Assembly: GCA_021464415.1 (NCBI GenBank)
Contig: CM038467.1
Location: forward strand, 22,166,011-22,230,010
Direction of reading: 5' to 3'
DNA from: Lonicera japonica
Lineage: Eukaryota > Streptophyta > Magnoliopsida > Dipsacales > Caprifoliaceae
Length of the DNA stretch: 64,000 nucleotides
Made by a program: the position numbers and the translations under genes. Below, in pieces: positions 13,001 through 23,590 of this stretch (its first letter is position 1; each line of letters begins with the position of its first letter). Under the pieces are notes generated by a model. The model saw nothing but the letters and a program-made list of their open reading frames with translations. It ran no database searches and was not told the DNA's origin.

Positions 13001-16000
13001 TTAGTTCGAAAGTAACCCTTTGTCTTGGTTAGAAAATTCCATTTTACAAGCCATCATATGCTATATGCACAGTGCTAACTCCTGATAATGTCAATCCCAC
13101 CTCCAGAAGAATGCAACCAACCCCTTGCTCACTTATGCGAAGAGAGAGTACAAAAGAATGTGCATGCGTGTGTATATACATCCATGTATATCTTTGTGCC
13201 CAATGACGTTTAAGAACAAATAATATGCACCCACAACCTTGTGTGAAGAAAACTAACTGTTTTTTATGCTATAAGGGTAAACAGATGTCCTTGGGAATAT
13301 ATGTTCTCAGAGAAAATAAAGGCTATACCCATACAATATATACAAGATTACAAATGTTGAAAATAAACTTCTTATAAGATGGAAAAACTCATTGGACCAA
13401 CAAGAAATAAAGGTACCTCCGACTTGCTAAAAAAAATGAGAATCAACAAGGTAAAAGAAAGCCCCAAAACACAGATTCCCATGGAATTTGGAGAGCATTT
13501 TACCAAATATATAGAAGAGGCATAATTTTTGTTCAGTCACCTATATCAACTTTCCTCATCTCGCCCTCATTTTCAAATGCAAAACTTACAGAAGGAACTG
13601 ATGCAATAGGATAGAAAAAACTAGTTTCTCATCCAGTTAAAGAGGATAGGTATTGAAAACATAGTGGTGGGAAATGGAACAAAAGCTTTTGATAAAGAGG
13701 AAGTAAAAGAATATTGTAAATGAAATAACTGAACTATGGAGTCTACTTATAAATTCTCTATCTTGCACATGTCCCTAGTGTATTGAGCAACCTTATTTAC
13801 TGCAGCATCAAGAATTTAGCAAGGGTGTGTTCTTTTCAAGTGAATCTAGGGGTGGGATTTCAATCCCGTACTTTCCACATTTAAAATGTTCTTTTTGAAT
13901 TTTTTTACGAGATTTCTAAATTTTGTGAGATTTGGAAATCTTGCGAATTGGTATTTTTGAATCACATCAATTTGGTGTGATTCGAAGAATCCTTTGTAGA
14001 ATTATAGAGTTTCAATTCAATGAAACTCTATGTTTTTCTCTCTCCTCCAATTACACTGATCAACACATTCTCTCCAAATCAAATACACCAATGGACAAGA
14101 AACTGTCTTAAAAAAAAAAAGTTCATGAAACTCTAAAAGAATGGATAAATTGAAAATATGAGACTTTAAGATCACAAAAGTTTAGAATCCTTTGACTTAT
14201 GAATTCCCATGAATTATAAATCTTGTCAAAAGAATGCAACCTAAGTGACTTTTTCCTATTCATTAGAGCTCTTTCTAGTAAACAATTGCAATTCATGTTG
14301 CTTAGGATTTGCGAAGTCCTCTAGGATTTTCGGTATCTAAGTTCTCTCTTTTGATCAATATGGACCATCTTATGAATGTCAAATTTTCAACTAATCAGGA
14401 AGAGTCGCCAACAAGAAGCACACATTTTATGCACATTTTTCCGCATGATTTGCAATGCCACCATAAACAACACAAAAGGTATATAATATCACCAAGTCTA
14501 CTGTTGTTAATCAGAAATCTTGCTATCTAGACAATAGAAGGTACTGCCAGCAATTAAATACAACAGGCATGTGTTTTTTTCATTCTCAACGGTGAGAATA
14601 AAAACACGAAGAATGAGAAATAACATGATCACAATCAAAATGTATACCACATTCTGAGAACTCCAATAAACAACAGATATTCTAAGTCAATTAGCATGTA
14701 CGAGGCCACATTACAATAGCTTTCTATGACTTACTTTACAAAGTAATGCTTTGAGCAGAAAATACTATTTTGCCCCAGAAAAACATCTTTATTCCTCGCT
14801 GCATCAATACTGAAACAATATACACTGGATGTTAAACAATGTATGACATATAGAAGAGAGATTGTGATTACAATAACTACAAATGCTATATTCTTTCACT
14901 GAGTAGAAGACTGGAGTGATGACAAATTAACAAAAGAAACAAAATGGAGTAACTATTAAGCACAAGATCAGACTGTCACTCCACAACCAAATATCTAGCG
15001 AAGACAATATAACAAGAGGTGTAGAGCGTAGACTCTGGTCTGTGCTACCTAAATCCAAAATCCATTACTAAACCCATTGAAAACCCAAAAGCATCATCAA
15101 TGTAAAATGTGTTAGTAACCATCTCTCCCAAAAGCTTAAGCTGTTAAGTAGTGGGCCAACAATGTATATCATACTCTTCAACACTCCCCCTCACGTGCGA
15201 GCCACTCGCACGTGGATAGACAAACGAAACCATGTATATCATACTCTTCAACACTCCCCCTCACGTGCGAGCCACTAGCACGTGGATAGACAAACGAAAC
15301 CAAAGGCTAAACTGGCCAAACCAAAGGTGCACTTTGTGCACAAACACAAAGGGGGAAACAAATGCAAGCGGGAGGATTTGAACCCGAGACCTTGCAAAAC
15401 CTGACCTCTGATACCATGTTAGTAACCATCTCTCCCAAAAGCTTAAGCTGTTAAGTAGTGGGCCAACAATGTATATCATACTCTTCAACAAAATGCACCA
15501 AACTGTAAATGATTTTCTCATTCAAACTTCAAAAAGGAAAACAAAAAAGGCGGGGGGGGGGGGGGGGGGTGCGGGCCGGGGGGAGGGTGTTAAAAAATTT
15601 CACGAATTGAACGCAACTCCATAGATATTTGAGGATCAAAATATAGTAATAACATTATAATGAAGCAACTCACTCAAAAGCAACATTCCATATGTCATTG
15701 TATCTCGCATCCAACAATTTGATTTCTTCCTGTCTTTTAGACCATTGAGGATCAAAAACAGAAAATTTCAACTCCATAATGCCTGCATGCAGTTCACAAA
15801 AATAAAGTTAGTATTTATTACCAGTTTACTGAAAAAAATAATGTTTAGCTGTTTCAGTGTTTCTTACTACTTCATTTGCATTTCCAATCATCTTCTTGCT
15901 CTCTGTCTTTAGCAAGACTTTTGTGTCTTTGATAGAAGTTCTAGTATCCTAGAAAAAGTATATGTTGATAGAAGTTATAGTATCTTATAAAAAGTATTGG

Positions 16001-19000
16001 TTGATAGAAGTTGTTTATCAAATTATTGTTTAGCTTTAGGAGCTTTTCAGTTGAGCTGAGGTGTTCGGGGATAGCTTTTGGTCTATTTAAGGGTTCCATT
16101 ATTAATGTGCGGAAGCTGATAGAACATATAAACCTTAAAATTCTTAAGAGAAGACTAAGATGTCGTAGAGAAATCCTCTCTAGGACTTTGAACAAAGGGA
16201 AAAAAGAAGCAAACTTGCAGCAATCTCAAAATTATTTAACGAAATCCGAATAGAAGAATAATGTGGGGTAATCTGCCCAGTGGGCTACAAATATCTATAA
16301 TAGCTCAAGTGCTCAACTAATCCAAAAGCTATTAGCAAAAGGGAATACTTATCCTATTTTACCTATATCAAGTTATCAACTAAAGGAATTATATTCTAAA
16401 TAGGAATCAAGATGATGTAGACAAAATCTTATTCTATGTCGGAAAGAAACTCCTATCCTAAACAGAATCCGAATCCAAAGGGCAAATAACTTTAAAAGAG
16501 CACTATTTATACGTAAGGAGTTTCTCCACTAGGAAAATGTTACCATGGTTTCCCTTGGAACCGTACGCTCTTTACAAAGGGTGAATAGAATAAATATGGG
16601 CTCTAATGTATAAGACCTTGAAGCTTATCGTCCTAGCCTCTAGGGTATTTATTCCATTTCTATTTCAGTAATCTGAAGCAAAAGTTCTCCTTGTTGTACC
16701 AATTTACACAAAAATTGCTTCTTGCTCAGCGTAAGAGTAACATCATGTTGCATCTACTAAGACATTGTATCTCCTTGTCCACTTAAAAGGCCATATTGGC
16801 TCGGTTATTCCTCCAGTGTATTTTTTTGGTGAATCACTTCTGATATGTTGTAACCAATGCTTTAAATAGCGATAGCGCAAGCAATAGCGTTTTGGTTCCG
16901 GAAGCGCGTAGCGCAAATAGCGTAGTGTATAGCATAAGCTATTCGGGACTCCAATAGCGTAATAATTTAAAAAATAAAAAATAATATTATACTGAAAAAC
17001 TTGTAGACATTGTTCAAGTAAAACAAGAGTAGGTTCAGCCACCAAATAAAACGAGCCTAGGGTTCAGCCAACAAACAAAACATCCAAGGTTCAGCCAATA
17101 AACAAAACAGTCTAGGTTCAGCACTTCAGCCACAAACAAAACAAGCCTAGGGTTCAGCCACAAACAAACAAACAAACAACAACAACAAGCCTTTATCCCA
17201 CTAGGTGGGGTCGGCTACATGGATCAAATGACGCCATAGTGGCCTATCATGAATCATATCTATAGTGAAACCATTTGCCTCTAAATCCTTCTTAATAGTT
17301 TCACCTATAGTTTTTCTCGGTCTTCCTCTGCCTCTAACAACTAGGCTTTCCTCCATATGATCAACTCTCCTTACCACGGCATCTACCGGTCTCCTCCATA
17401 CATGCCCAAACCATCTAAGTCGAGATTCAACCATCTTTTCTGTAATAGGTGCCACCCCAACTCCCTCTCTGATGGTATCATTCCTGATCCTATCTTTCCT
17501 ATTATTGCCACTCATCCATCTCAACATTCTCATCTCAGCTACATTTAGTTTATTCTCGTGTTGGCTTTTGACCGCCCAACACTCAGTCCCATACAACACC
17601 GTTGGTCTAACCGCAGTGCGATAGAATTTTCCTTTTAACTTGAGTGGTACCTTTTTATCACATAACACACCCGAAGCTTTCCTCCATTTCAACCACCCTG
17701 CTTGAATCCGGTGGTTTACATCTCCCTATATCTCCCCATCTTCTTGTATAATGGATCCAAGATACTTAAACCGAGTGACTTGTGGTATGACATTGTCCCC
17801 AACTTTTACCTCTAAGTTAGGAATGCTCCGCCTTTTACTGAACTTGCATTCCATATATTCTGTCTTACTTCTGCTTAAACGAAAGCCATGCGCTTCTAAA
17901 GTTTGTCTCCAAGTTTTCACCTTCCCATTTAGCTCTTCTCTGGACTCACCCACTAGGACAATATCATCTGCAAATAACATACATCGCGGTGCTGGCTCTT
18001 GAATGTGTTCCGTGAGTACATCCAAGACCAAGGTAAACAGATAAGGGAGGGTTCAGCCACAAACAAAACAAAAAATAAAACGAGCCTAGGGCTCAAGAAA
18101 TACCTTGCGTAAGGAGAGTCGAATGGGAGGAGAGACGACGAACGAACAGAAGAGAGACGAATGAACGAACAGAAGAGAGAAGCAGCAGCAACGACGAACG
18201 ACCAGTGTTTTCCTCTATTCGAACGGCTGTGAGAGATGTCGGAGAGGAGAGACGACGTTGGAGAGAGGAGAACATAGGAGAGACAACGTGCCTGGGAGAG
18301 TCGACGTCTGGAGGATAACATAACGAGCTAAGCCCTGTTAACTTAACTCATATATTTGACCTAGCTTTCCACTCTTCTCAAATAGCGTACGTTTTCTCCA
18401 AAAAACGTGAATAGTGTACGCTATTCACGCTATCGCGTGCCATGTCACCAAAACACCCACGCTTTTGGTTCCCTACTCCATTTTTAGCACGCTACGTAGT
18501 GTTTGGGAGAAAATTTGCTCTATAGCGCGCTATGTTACGCTATTCAAAACACTGGTTGTAACTTGTAACCAAAACAAGATATTCTGATATCTTAGCGAAT
18601 GATGACTTCATAATATAGTGGGTCTACAGTGATTTCAATCTTCATATTTAGAATTCCATCAATTCAAAAAAACATCACGAAACAACATTCAACAGAAATA
18701 CAAGTACCTGAACCATTAGGACTTTCAGCTACTTTTCTATCCTTGGGTTTTAAACGGAAGTTTAGAGTAGCTGTTTTGAGCTGAAAGAAACAAATACAAG
18801 AATCTTCAAATTATTTAAACCGAGCATGTAAAAGAATCACCCGAGGAAGGTCAGCCGGGACATGCAACCCACCTGTTCACACCACTGAGCATCGATGTTA
18901 AGAATATCAGTAACTGCCCAAAGAAGGCTAAAAGGTGCCTTGGCCCCATATAAAGTTGAACCATCAAGCTTAATGCAACTGCGAGAGAAAGTCAACCGCG

Positions 19001-21524
19001 ACTCTGAAGAATAGATATCTCCGTAGATAATGTAGTTAGGGAAAAGAACAACCACGGTCTGCTGTAAATCACAATCAGAAAAAGCAAAAACTCTTACAAC
19101 ATGTCTATTTCCATACAGCATGCAAATAAGTTTTCTTAAAGATACAACAACTAAGTGTCAATGTTAGCCTCCTGGTTTTATATAGTCATTTTACTTGCAA
19201 CTAAAGAAGGAACATAATGTGCTTACAATGTCACATCCACCAGGATCATGCTCTTGCAATTGTACTTCTAATGGACCTGACAATGTAGCATCAAAAAATG
19301 TAATTACACATGCTCAAGAGAAGGAAACTCTTTTCAAGAAAAGAGCTAGAAAGGATGGAGCTGAAAAAAATGAAATAAAACACCTTCTAGAAGACTAGAG
19401 GTAGATGTTGATGCACACAATTCAGTGTTCCCCTCATCATCAGAATCTATACCAATTGGCATATTCTGCAGGAAATTGTAATTGATTAGTCAGTGGAGGT
19501 TCAAAATTAAAATAAATTCATTCCACACTAAGGTTGAGTACTTTCTGAATATTTGCTTACAGTGGAAGTGACTCCAAGATTTTGGGCTCTAGCTTTGTGG
19601 AGTTTTGATCCACATAGAGAACCTGGGGAGTCATGATGATTAGGACAATAATGAGTCATTGGCTTATAGTTTGAAGAAGTGGATGGTGCAGTGGCATCCC
19701 CAGAGATCCTCTCTTCCACAACATCGTCAACAGCATCAACATCTAATGGTTCATTCCTGAAGTCCTTCCCCTGAGTCTTGGTCCCGTGTGCAACTACAGA
19801 GAAATTGGAGAAAAGAAATCAAAGAATAGAAAAATACAGCATTCTACATAATTAAGAATACATTATTAAGACATTGATGATTGATAGTAGAGCAAGGAAA
19901 TAAAAGGTTGAACAAAAGGTACAACTAATAAAACTTAAAAAGTCAAGTCTGTTTTAACACATAATTAATTATGTTTATTGGGAAAACGATGCCATGCAGC
20001 CATGCTCCCTTTCAGATTCCCAGTTATAGGTGATGACTAATGAGCCTCCGAAGTGCTCTGGATAACACCCAAGTTCTTAATCACTTGATAGCCACATTAT
20101 CGTATAGAGGTGCGACAAACCAACACAAAATAGCTAATCTTCCAAATCCCCTAAAACAATTACAATTGCAATCCCGAATAAATTTTCTTTCTTGGAGCTT
20201 TTACTTACCTTTAGATTGATCCATTGTTTAATTACAACCTTAACTTAATATCTTTTTTTAATCCGACGTGCTATGGAGGAAGCAGAAAATGAAAACTGGA
20301 TATGTTTACCACTCAAAGCTGAGTAACCTAATGCCCGAGGTCACTTGGTCTTTGTTATTTACACCGTCCACTAATTTACATGCATACAAGAGGCAAAAAC
20401 AAAAAAGAAACGTGGTTCAATATTATGTAATCATCTTTAACATTCACTAATGGATCTCCATCAGTGATCTAAAAATCCCAGCCCAGGGCTGATTAGGCCT
20501 TGGCTAGGCACTAGGCAGCTGCCTAGTCTGGTGGGATGGCAATTCAAAAGGACTAATGAAGTTTTTCACTCCTTTTTGTTTTAAAAATAATATTCTCCAT
20601 GTTTGAATTAAGAGAAATATTCGTTTAACAAGCTCTTAATGTCCTTTTAAGAAACAAAGTTAGATTTTTGTAATATTAATGTAAATAAACAAAAAATTGG
20701 CCGCCAAGACGCTCTAGGCACTAGGCCCCCTCCTACAGCTGGACTAACAGCTTGCGCATTTTAGAACATTGGTCTCCATATACGCCATACAACATTTGGT
20801 TAAATTGACACTAAAGAGCAGATTCTTGTTATATGAGCCAATTTGCTTTTCATTGTGTCGTCGTCGATGTGTCCTCCAATTACGCATTCTCCTTGGCTTC
20901 TTCGCTCTTCTGCATCTGGATTCCCTCTATTTGAACAACTCTCTCTTTGATTAGTGAGATGGGAAAAAATAAATAAACTCAAAAAACAAAAATCAAGCCA
21001 CCTGGCAGGGCAAAGCACCAGCAAGCAACAATGAATTACAATCTCAATCCAGAACCATAAAACACAGTTGGTCCCTCAGACCCACTAAACCCTAAATGCC
21101 AAGGAATTTAAATCAAATTATTAGGAGATGATACCCACAGATTATACAAAATTAAAGTTACACTCTAAATCAATGACTCTCATGAGTAAAAACAAAACCA
21201 CTACAAGATCTGATCACCTCAACATTCGCATATGTCTTACATAAATTGTTCAACACATATTTTACAACATTTACATATGAACAAAAAAATATATATATTA
21301 CAAATAAATGTATATACTTTGCTAGGGTTTGGGAGAGGGGAGGAGAACTCACAGCACTGAAGGAAGCTGTATTTGGTGACAGGGGTGGTATTATCATTGG
21401 TAGGTTTTTTTTTGAACTTGCCCAACAACTTGCGTGAAGTCTGTTCGACGAGCTCGTCTTCTTCGTTGAATTCGAAGACAGATAATTCTTTGCTTGAACT
21501 CTTCTTCTTCTTCTTCGTCCTCAT
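4055..21524 (-). CDS. ULP2: ULP2-type SUMO-specific cysteine protease (16 exons, 952 aa)
   Basis: This gene encodes a peptidase C48 family protease of the ULP2 branch (plant ULP2A/ULP2B, also called SPF), which removes SUMO and trims poly-SUMO chains in the nucleus. Exons in transcript order: 21353-21524, 19561-19793, 19384-19465, 19227-19276, 18873-19061, 18708-18780, 15674-15782, 14735-14809, 12281-12421, 11297-11497, 11156-11211, 10967-11063, 9006-9096, 8582-8701, 5123-5539, 4055-4807. All phases agree and no stop occurs before 4055. The N-terminus has the family-like [12 protein letters not shown]. The catalytic domain spans about residues 355-560: LHWSL (His444), HMDS (Asp478), and QENSFDCG (Gln527, Cys533). 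The long acidic tail carries a four-unit repeat (residues 797-900). Intron 11 uses a GC donor. The length is close to that of Arabidopsis ULP2B. Introns hold many transposons but none interrupts an exon. Exon joins are inferred and not confirmed by transcripts. Confidence 0.9.
4214..4525 (-). repeat. Coding minisatellite, 4 x 78 bp (26 aa), in the ULP2 tail
   Basis: Four in-frame units encode variants of DSEDENGG, then DVIKCKSS, then LRRRRIMV. Each unit pairs an acidic, serine-containing stretch with a basic patch and a short hydrophobic run. The junction IMVV followed by DSEDE matches the consensus for a SUMO-interacting motif (hydrophobic-x-hydrophobic-hydrophobic next to acidic or Ser residues). 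The other junctions ([27 protein letters not shown]) are near matches. The first units are most alike and the last ([13 protein letters not shown]) is the most diverged. Confidence 0.85.
5983..6172 (+). mobile_element. tRNA-derived SINE
   Basis: Polymerase III promoter elements are visible: an A-box-like GGTTGCCAAAGCGGTAAG and a B box GGTTCGATTTTC. A tRNA-unrelated body ends in GGTGGGGCCCCGATATCCAT and an A-rich tail. A 12-bp direct repeat TAAACTAGAACT flanks it exactly (5971-5982 and 6173-6184). It lies in ULP2 intron 14, antisense to the gene. Confidence 0.85.
6265..6345 (+). mobile_element. SINE-like tRNA-derived fragment
   Basis: An A-box-like TGGTTGGTCTAAGTGGTAA and a B-box-like GGCTTCGAATCC lie about 35 bp apart, as in a tRNA-derived SINE head. 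I see no clear tail or target duplication, so this is probably an old fragment. A functional tRNA is unlikely because no cloverleaf is evident. Confidence 0.4.
6991..8500 (-). mobile_element. 5'-truncated RTE-type LINE (copy 1)
   Basis: The minus strand encodes most of a non-LTR reverse transcriptase: [37 protein letters not shown], and the catalytic FADD. The C-terminal region contains [11 protein letters not shown]. The endonuclease is missing. The 3' end reads GGGATAAAGGCTTG followed by TTG repeats, typical of plant RTE elements. A 20-bp imperfect target duplication (AGAAAATGATGCATCAAACA, 18 of 20 identical) lies at 6971-6990 and 8501-8520. An extra A near 7310, absent from copy 2 at 17169-18047, shifts the frame, so the 412-aa and 92-aa open frames are one broken ORF. 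It lies in ULP2 intron 14 in the gene's orientation. Confidence 0.9.
10011..10827. mobile_element. Non-autonomous hAT-type element, copy 1 (817 bp)
   Basis: The terminal inverted repeats are CAGTGTTTTAAAT and ATTTAAAACACTG. The exact 8-bp target duplication CTCTATAT lies at 10003-10010 and 10828-10835. Subterminal regions are rich in AGCGTAGCGC-like repeats, as expected for hAT ends. No transposase frame is present. The inner part around 10430-10640 looks like a plant 5' leader, with CT-rich sequence and GGAG|GTAAGA resembling a splice donor. It lies in ULP2 intron 12. Confidence 0.88.
11735..12070. repeat. Tandem duplication of about 157 bp in ULP2 intron 9
   Basis: Two adjacent diverged copies share the order of GCAATGTGAGGGCACCTA, ACTAGGCC, TTTTTAC, ATAATACCACAA and CCTAC. 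No coding content is seen. Confidence 0.7.
12431..12950. repeat. Tandem repeat, about 201-bp unit, 2.6 copies, in ULP2 intron 8
   Basis: The first unit starts at 12431 (AAGAAACAAGCATCGCAATA) and the second at 12632 with only a few differences. A partial third copy runs from about 12832. Each unit includes GGATGAACCAGGAACCATAT and GCCATGGATCTTA. It starts just upstream of exon 9. Confidence 0.8.
13821..14242. mobile_element. MITE with imperfect terminal inverted repeats
   Basis: The left end AGGGTGTGTTCTTTTCAAG pairs with the complement of CTTGTCAAAAGAATGCAACC at the right end. No coding capacity is seen. The target duplication is unclear, so the exact ends and superfamily are uncertain. It lies in ULP2 intron 8. 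Confidence 0.55.
15110..15490 (-). mobile_element. Complete TRIM element (381 bp, 74-bp LTRs)
   Basis: Identical 74-bp terminal repeats (15110-15183 and 15417-15490) run from TGTTAG to TTCAACA. The 5-bp target duplication AAATG lies on both sides. Read on the minus strand, the 5' LTR is followed by TGGTATCAGAGG, an initiator-Met tRNA primer site. The other LTR is preceded by the purine tract GTGAGGGGGAG. No coding frame is present, as in terminal-repeat retrotransposons in miniature. About 70 bp, including the purine tract, is duplicated inside. It lies in ULP2 intron 7. Confidence 0.93.
15552..15590. repeat. G18 homopolymer and G-rich tract
   Basis: A run of 18 G is followed by GCGGGCCGGGGGGAGGG, in an otherwise AT-rich intron. 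It could form a G-quadruplex, or its length could be an assembly artefact. Confidence 0.8.
17033..17168. repeat. Tandem GTTCAGCCA-type repeats inside hAT copy 2
   Basis: About four imperfect units of roughly 35 bp share GGTTCAGCCA, ACAAACAAAAC and AGCCTAGG. A further unit follows the nested LINE at 18048. Confidence 0.7.
17169..18047 (-). mobile_element. 5'-truncated RTE-type LINE (copy 2), nested in the hAT element
   Basis: It is nearly identical to the 3' half of copy 1 (6991-8500) but more truncated, starting just before the FADD catalytic motif of the reverse transcriptase. It ends in the same TTG-rich tail. A perfect 20-bp target duplication AGGGTTCAGCCACAAACAAA lies at 17149-17168 and 18048-18067, within the hAT repeats. 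Relative to copy 1 it lacks the one-base insertion in the C-terminal region, but small changes near 17726 still break its frame. Confidence 0.92.
20462..20771. mobile_element. Small hAT-type MITE (310 bp)
   Basis: The ends CAGTGATCTAAAA and TTTTAGAACATTG are inverted repeats. The flanking 8-mers ATCTCCAT and GTCTCCAT match at 7 of 8 positions. Subterminal CTAGGCACTAGGC repeats are typical of hAT MITEs. It lies in ULP2 intron 1. Confidence 0.75.
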
Positions 21525-23299
21525 TGTCGATTATCGATTAAGTAAACGAGAATATTTGTGTGGTTCGATTCGTATGACAAGAGTAATACCGTGCTTTGTT
21601 TTGAATCGATCGTCTTTCTTCTTCGATACGTTTTTCGTAATTTGAACCGCCGGATGTTAAACCACAACGGTCCGTTTGGATCGAGCTTGGAAAGGGAAGA
21701 ACGAGTTAAATTTGGATGGAAAGAACAAAAGGAAAAAATTGAATGTTATTTAATAAAGGGCGCTAGTAGACGGACTCTTAAATTTTGGTTTTAATATTTA
21801 TAAATATTTAAATTTAAATGTGCACTCTTAATTTAAATTAGCATTCCTAATTTAAACAATTAAATAAAAAAACTTAAATTGTTCATTTTTTCTTACGACA
21901 CATAAGTAAATTAATTTGTAAAACAAAGAAGGAAAACATTGTTCATTCTTTGTAAGAATGTTACTATGCTATTATCAAACATTATTTACATGAATTAGAT
22001 CTTCAATTTAAAAAGAGGTAAAACATAAATTTTACGCACAAAATTGTTATAAATAAAAGAAAGAAAAATAACATAGACAATTCTTTGATTACTTAGTCAA
22101 ATCTTAAAATCTCTTAGAAATAGACAGAGATAAATCAGAATGGATTATTCAAGATTATATCAGTTTCCACCGTGCTTCATTTTTTCTATTAATTGGTATG
22201 TTAATAGTTGCTTCAAAGTAGTGATTTAGTGTGTGTCATTTACAATTGTATCCTTTTAGTTTGATCACACTTTCTTATTACACAAAATGCTCTTCGTAGT
22301 ATTTGTTACTCACCAAGATTTATATTAGTTTCCACCATGCTTTTATATTTAATGTTAATTGGTTACTAGTTGCTTCGTAGTATACTCTTCGAGGGCTATC
22401 AACATGTTTTGATGATTGGAACGCAAGTAATATCGTTGATTTTACTTTATTCTTCGTATCGAATCACAAATATGAACAAAAATACAAACTAAAACGCAAA
22501 AATTATCAAATATAGATGAAATTGGGAATGTATACAGCGAAGCCATATATATTTTTCTTTGTATTTTTCTTTGTTATTTTAATGAGAATGACAAACACAT
22601 TCTTTTATTTCCTAATTGATTAAATCATATCACTAATTCAAAAAAGGAAAAACAAAATCATATCACTAAAAAATGGGTAAAGAAGAATATAATAGTAGTG
22701 AGAGAATATGCAGAAAGAGAAGAAGAAATGAAAGTGACGAAGAAAGCCTGAGATTTATTCTCATGGTTGTAAAGAGATAACTATTTTTTTCTTGTTTCCT
22801 TTTTATTTTATTAGGGTGCTCAAATAATTAGGGTAATCTTTTAAAATTAAACATTAAGTTTGGGTGCTCAAAAATAGGTGTTAAAATAAAAAATTAAGGT
22901 TGCTTTTACCATCACCCTTTAATAAATTGTTATTAAGTTGATATTAAATTTGAAATTATAGGTACTAATTTAATAAAAAAAAATTATCTTTTTAGCTTTT
23001 TAATGTCAGAAGAAAATAAAATAAAAGAATACAGCAGATTGACAATTCTTATTATTCCTTCCATTTTTTTCAATGATCTTTATAAATCTAAACGAACAAC
23101 TGGTTTGTAATCTCCCTTTCTTTTTTCTTTTTTGGAAGTCACGGCTGGTTTTGTATTTTGCAGTGACGATGTGTAATGGTTTTCACAGTAACTCTAGTTT
23201 AACCTTGGGCGTTATAAGAACAAATTGAGTGAAATGCACTTGGTTCCTTAAAATTATATGAAGTCTTCATGTTTCAATTTGACTTGTTATATTTTGTAT
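21525..23299. other. ULP2 upstream region and intergenic spacer
   Basis: This region holds the presumed ULP2 promoter, reading leftward from about 21.6 kb. No convincing TATA box or upstream gene was recognised. The rest is AT-rich. Confidence 0.4.
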
Positions 23300-23590
23300 G
23301 ATACTAAGATAAAAAATAATAAGAAAAATAATCAATTTGAATGAAAATATGAAAAATAAGTTGAGAAATGTGATGAAATTAATTCTTATTACTTTTTGGT
23401 TTTTTATATGGAAAAATTTTCTTTGGGTGGTGGTCAATTTTTTTTTCACAAAATATAAAAGATGACGGAGGATATATACTCACAAAAATAAGCATAAAAT
23501 AAATAGCATATATCTTACCGCATTTCTTAATTTATTTTATCATTTCACCCAAATTAATTATTTTTCTTATTATTTTTCACTTTGCTAACA
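23300..23590. mobile_element. Degenerate copy of the 3364-3647 MITE family
   Basis: The segment keeps the family's internal order: GAAAAATAAGTTGAG, then GGAAAAATTTTCTTTGG, then GGATATATACTCA, then a TTTCACCCAAATTAATT-like end. Both terminal repeats have decayed. Confidence 0.55.

Larger units (their letters stand above)
16855..18554. mobile_element. Non-autonomous hAT-type element, copy 2, with nested LINE
   Basis: The ends CAATGCTTTAAATAGCG and CTATTCAAAACACTG match the family at 10011-10827. The exact 8-bp target duplication GTTGTAAC lies at 16847-16854 and 18555-18562. The subterminal AGCGTAGCGCAAATAGCG-like repeats are shared with copy 1. A LINE fragment has inserted at 17169-18047. The stretch 18090-18320 has CT/GA-rich open frames with no recognisable domain. 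It lies in ULP2 intron 6. Confidence 0.9.

Noticed and set aside
17953..18321. 122-aa Ser/Leu-rich minus-strand frame
   Set aside because: It joins LINE sequence to the GA-rich interior of a non-autonomous hAT element, with no domain or splice support.
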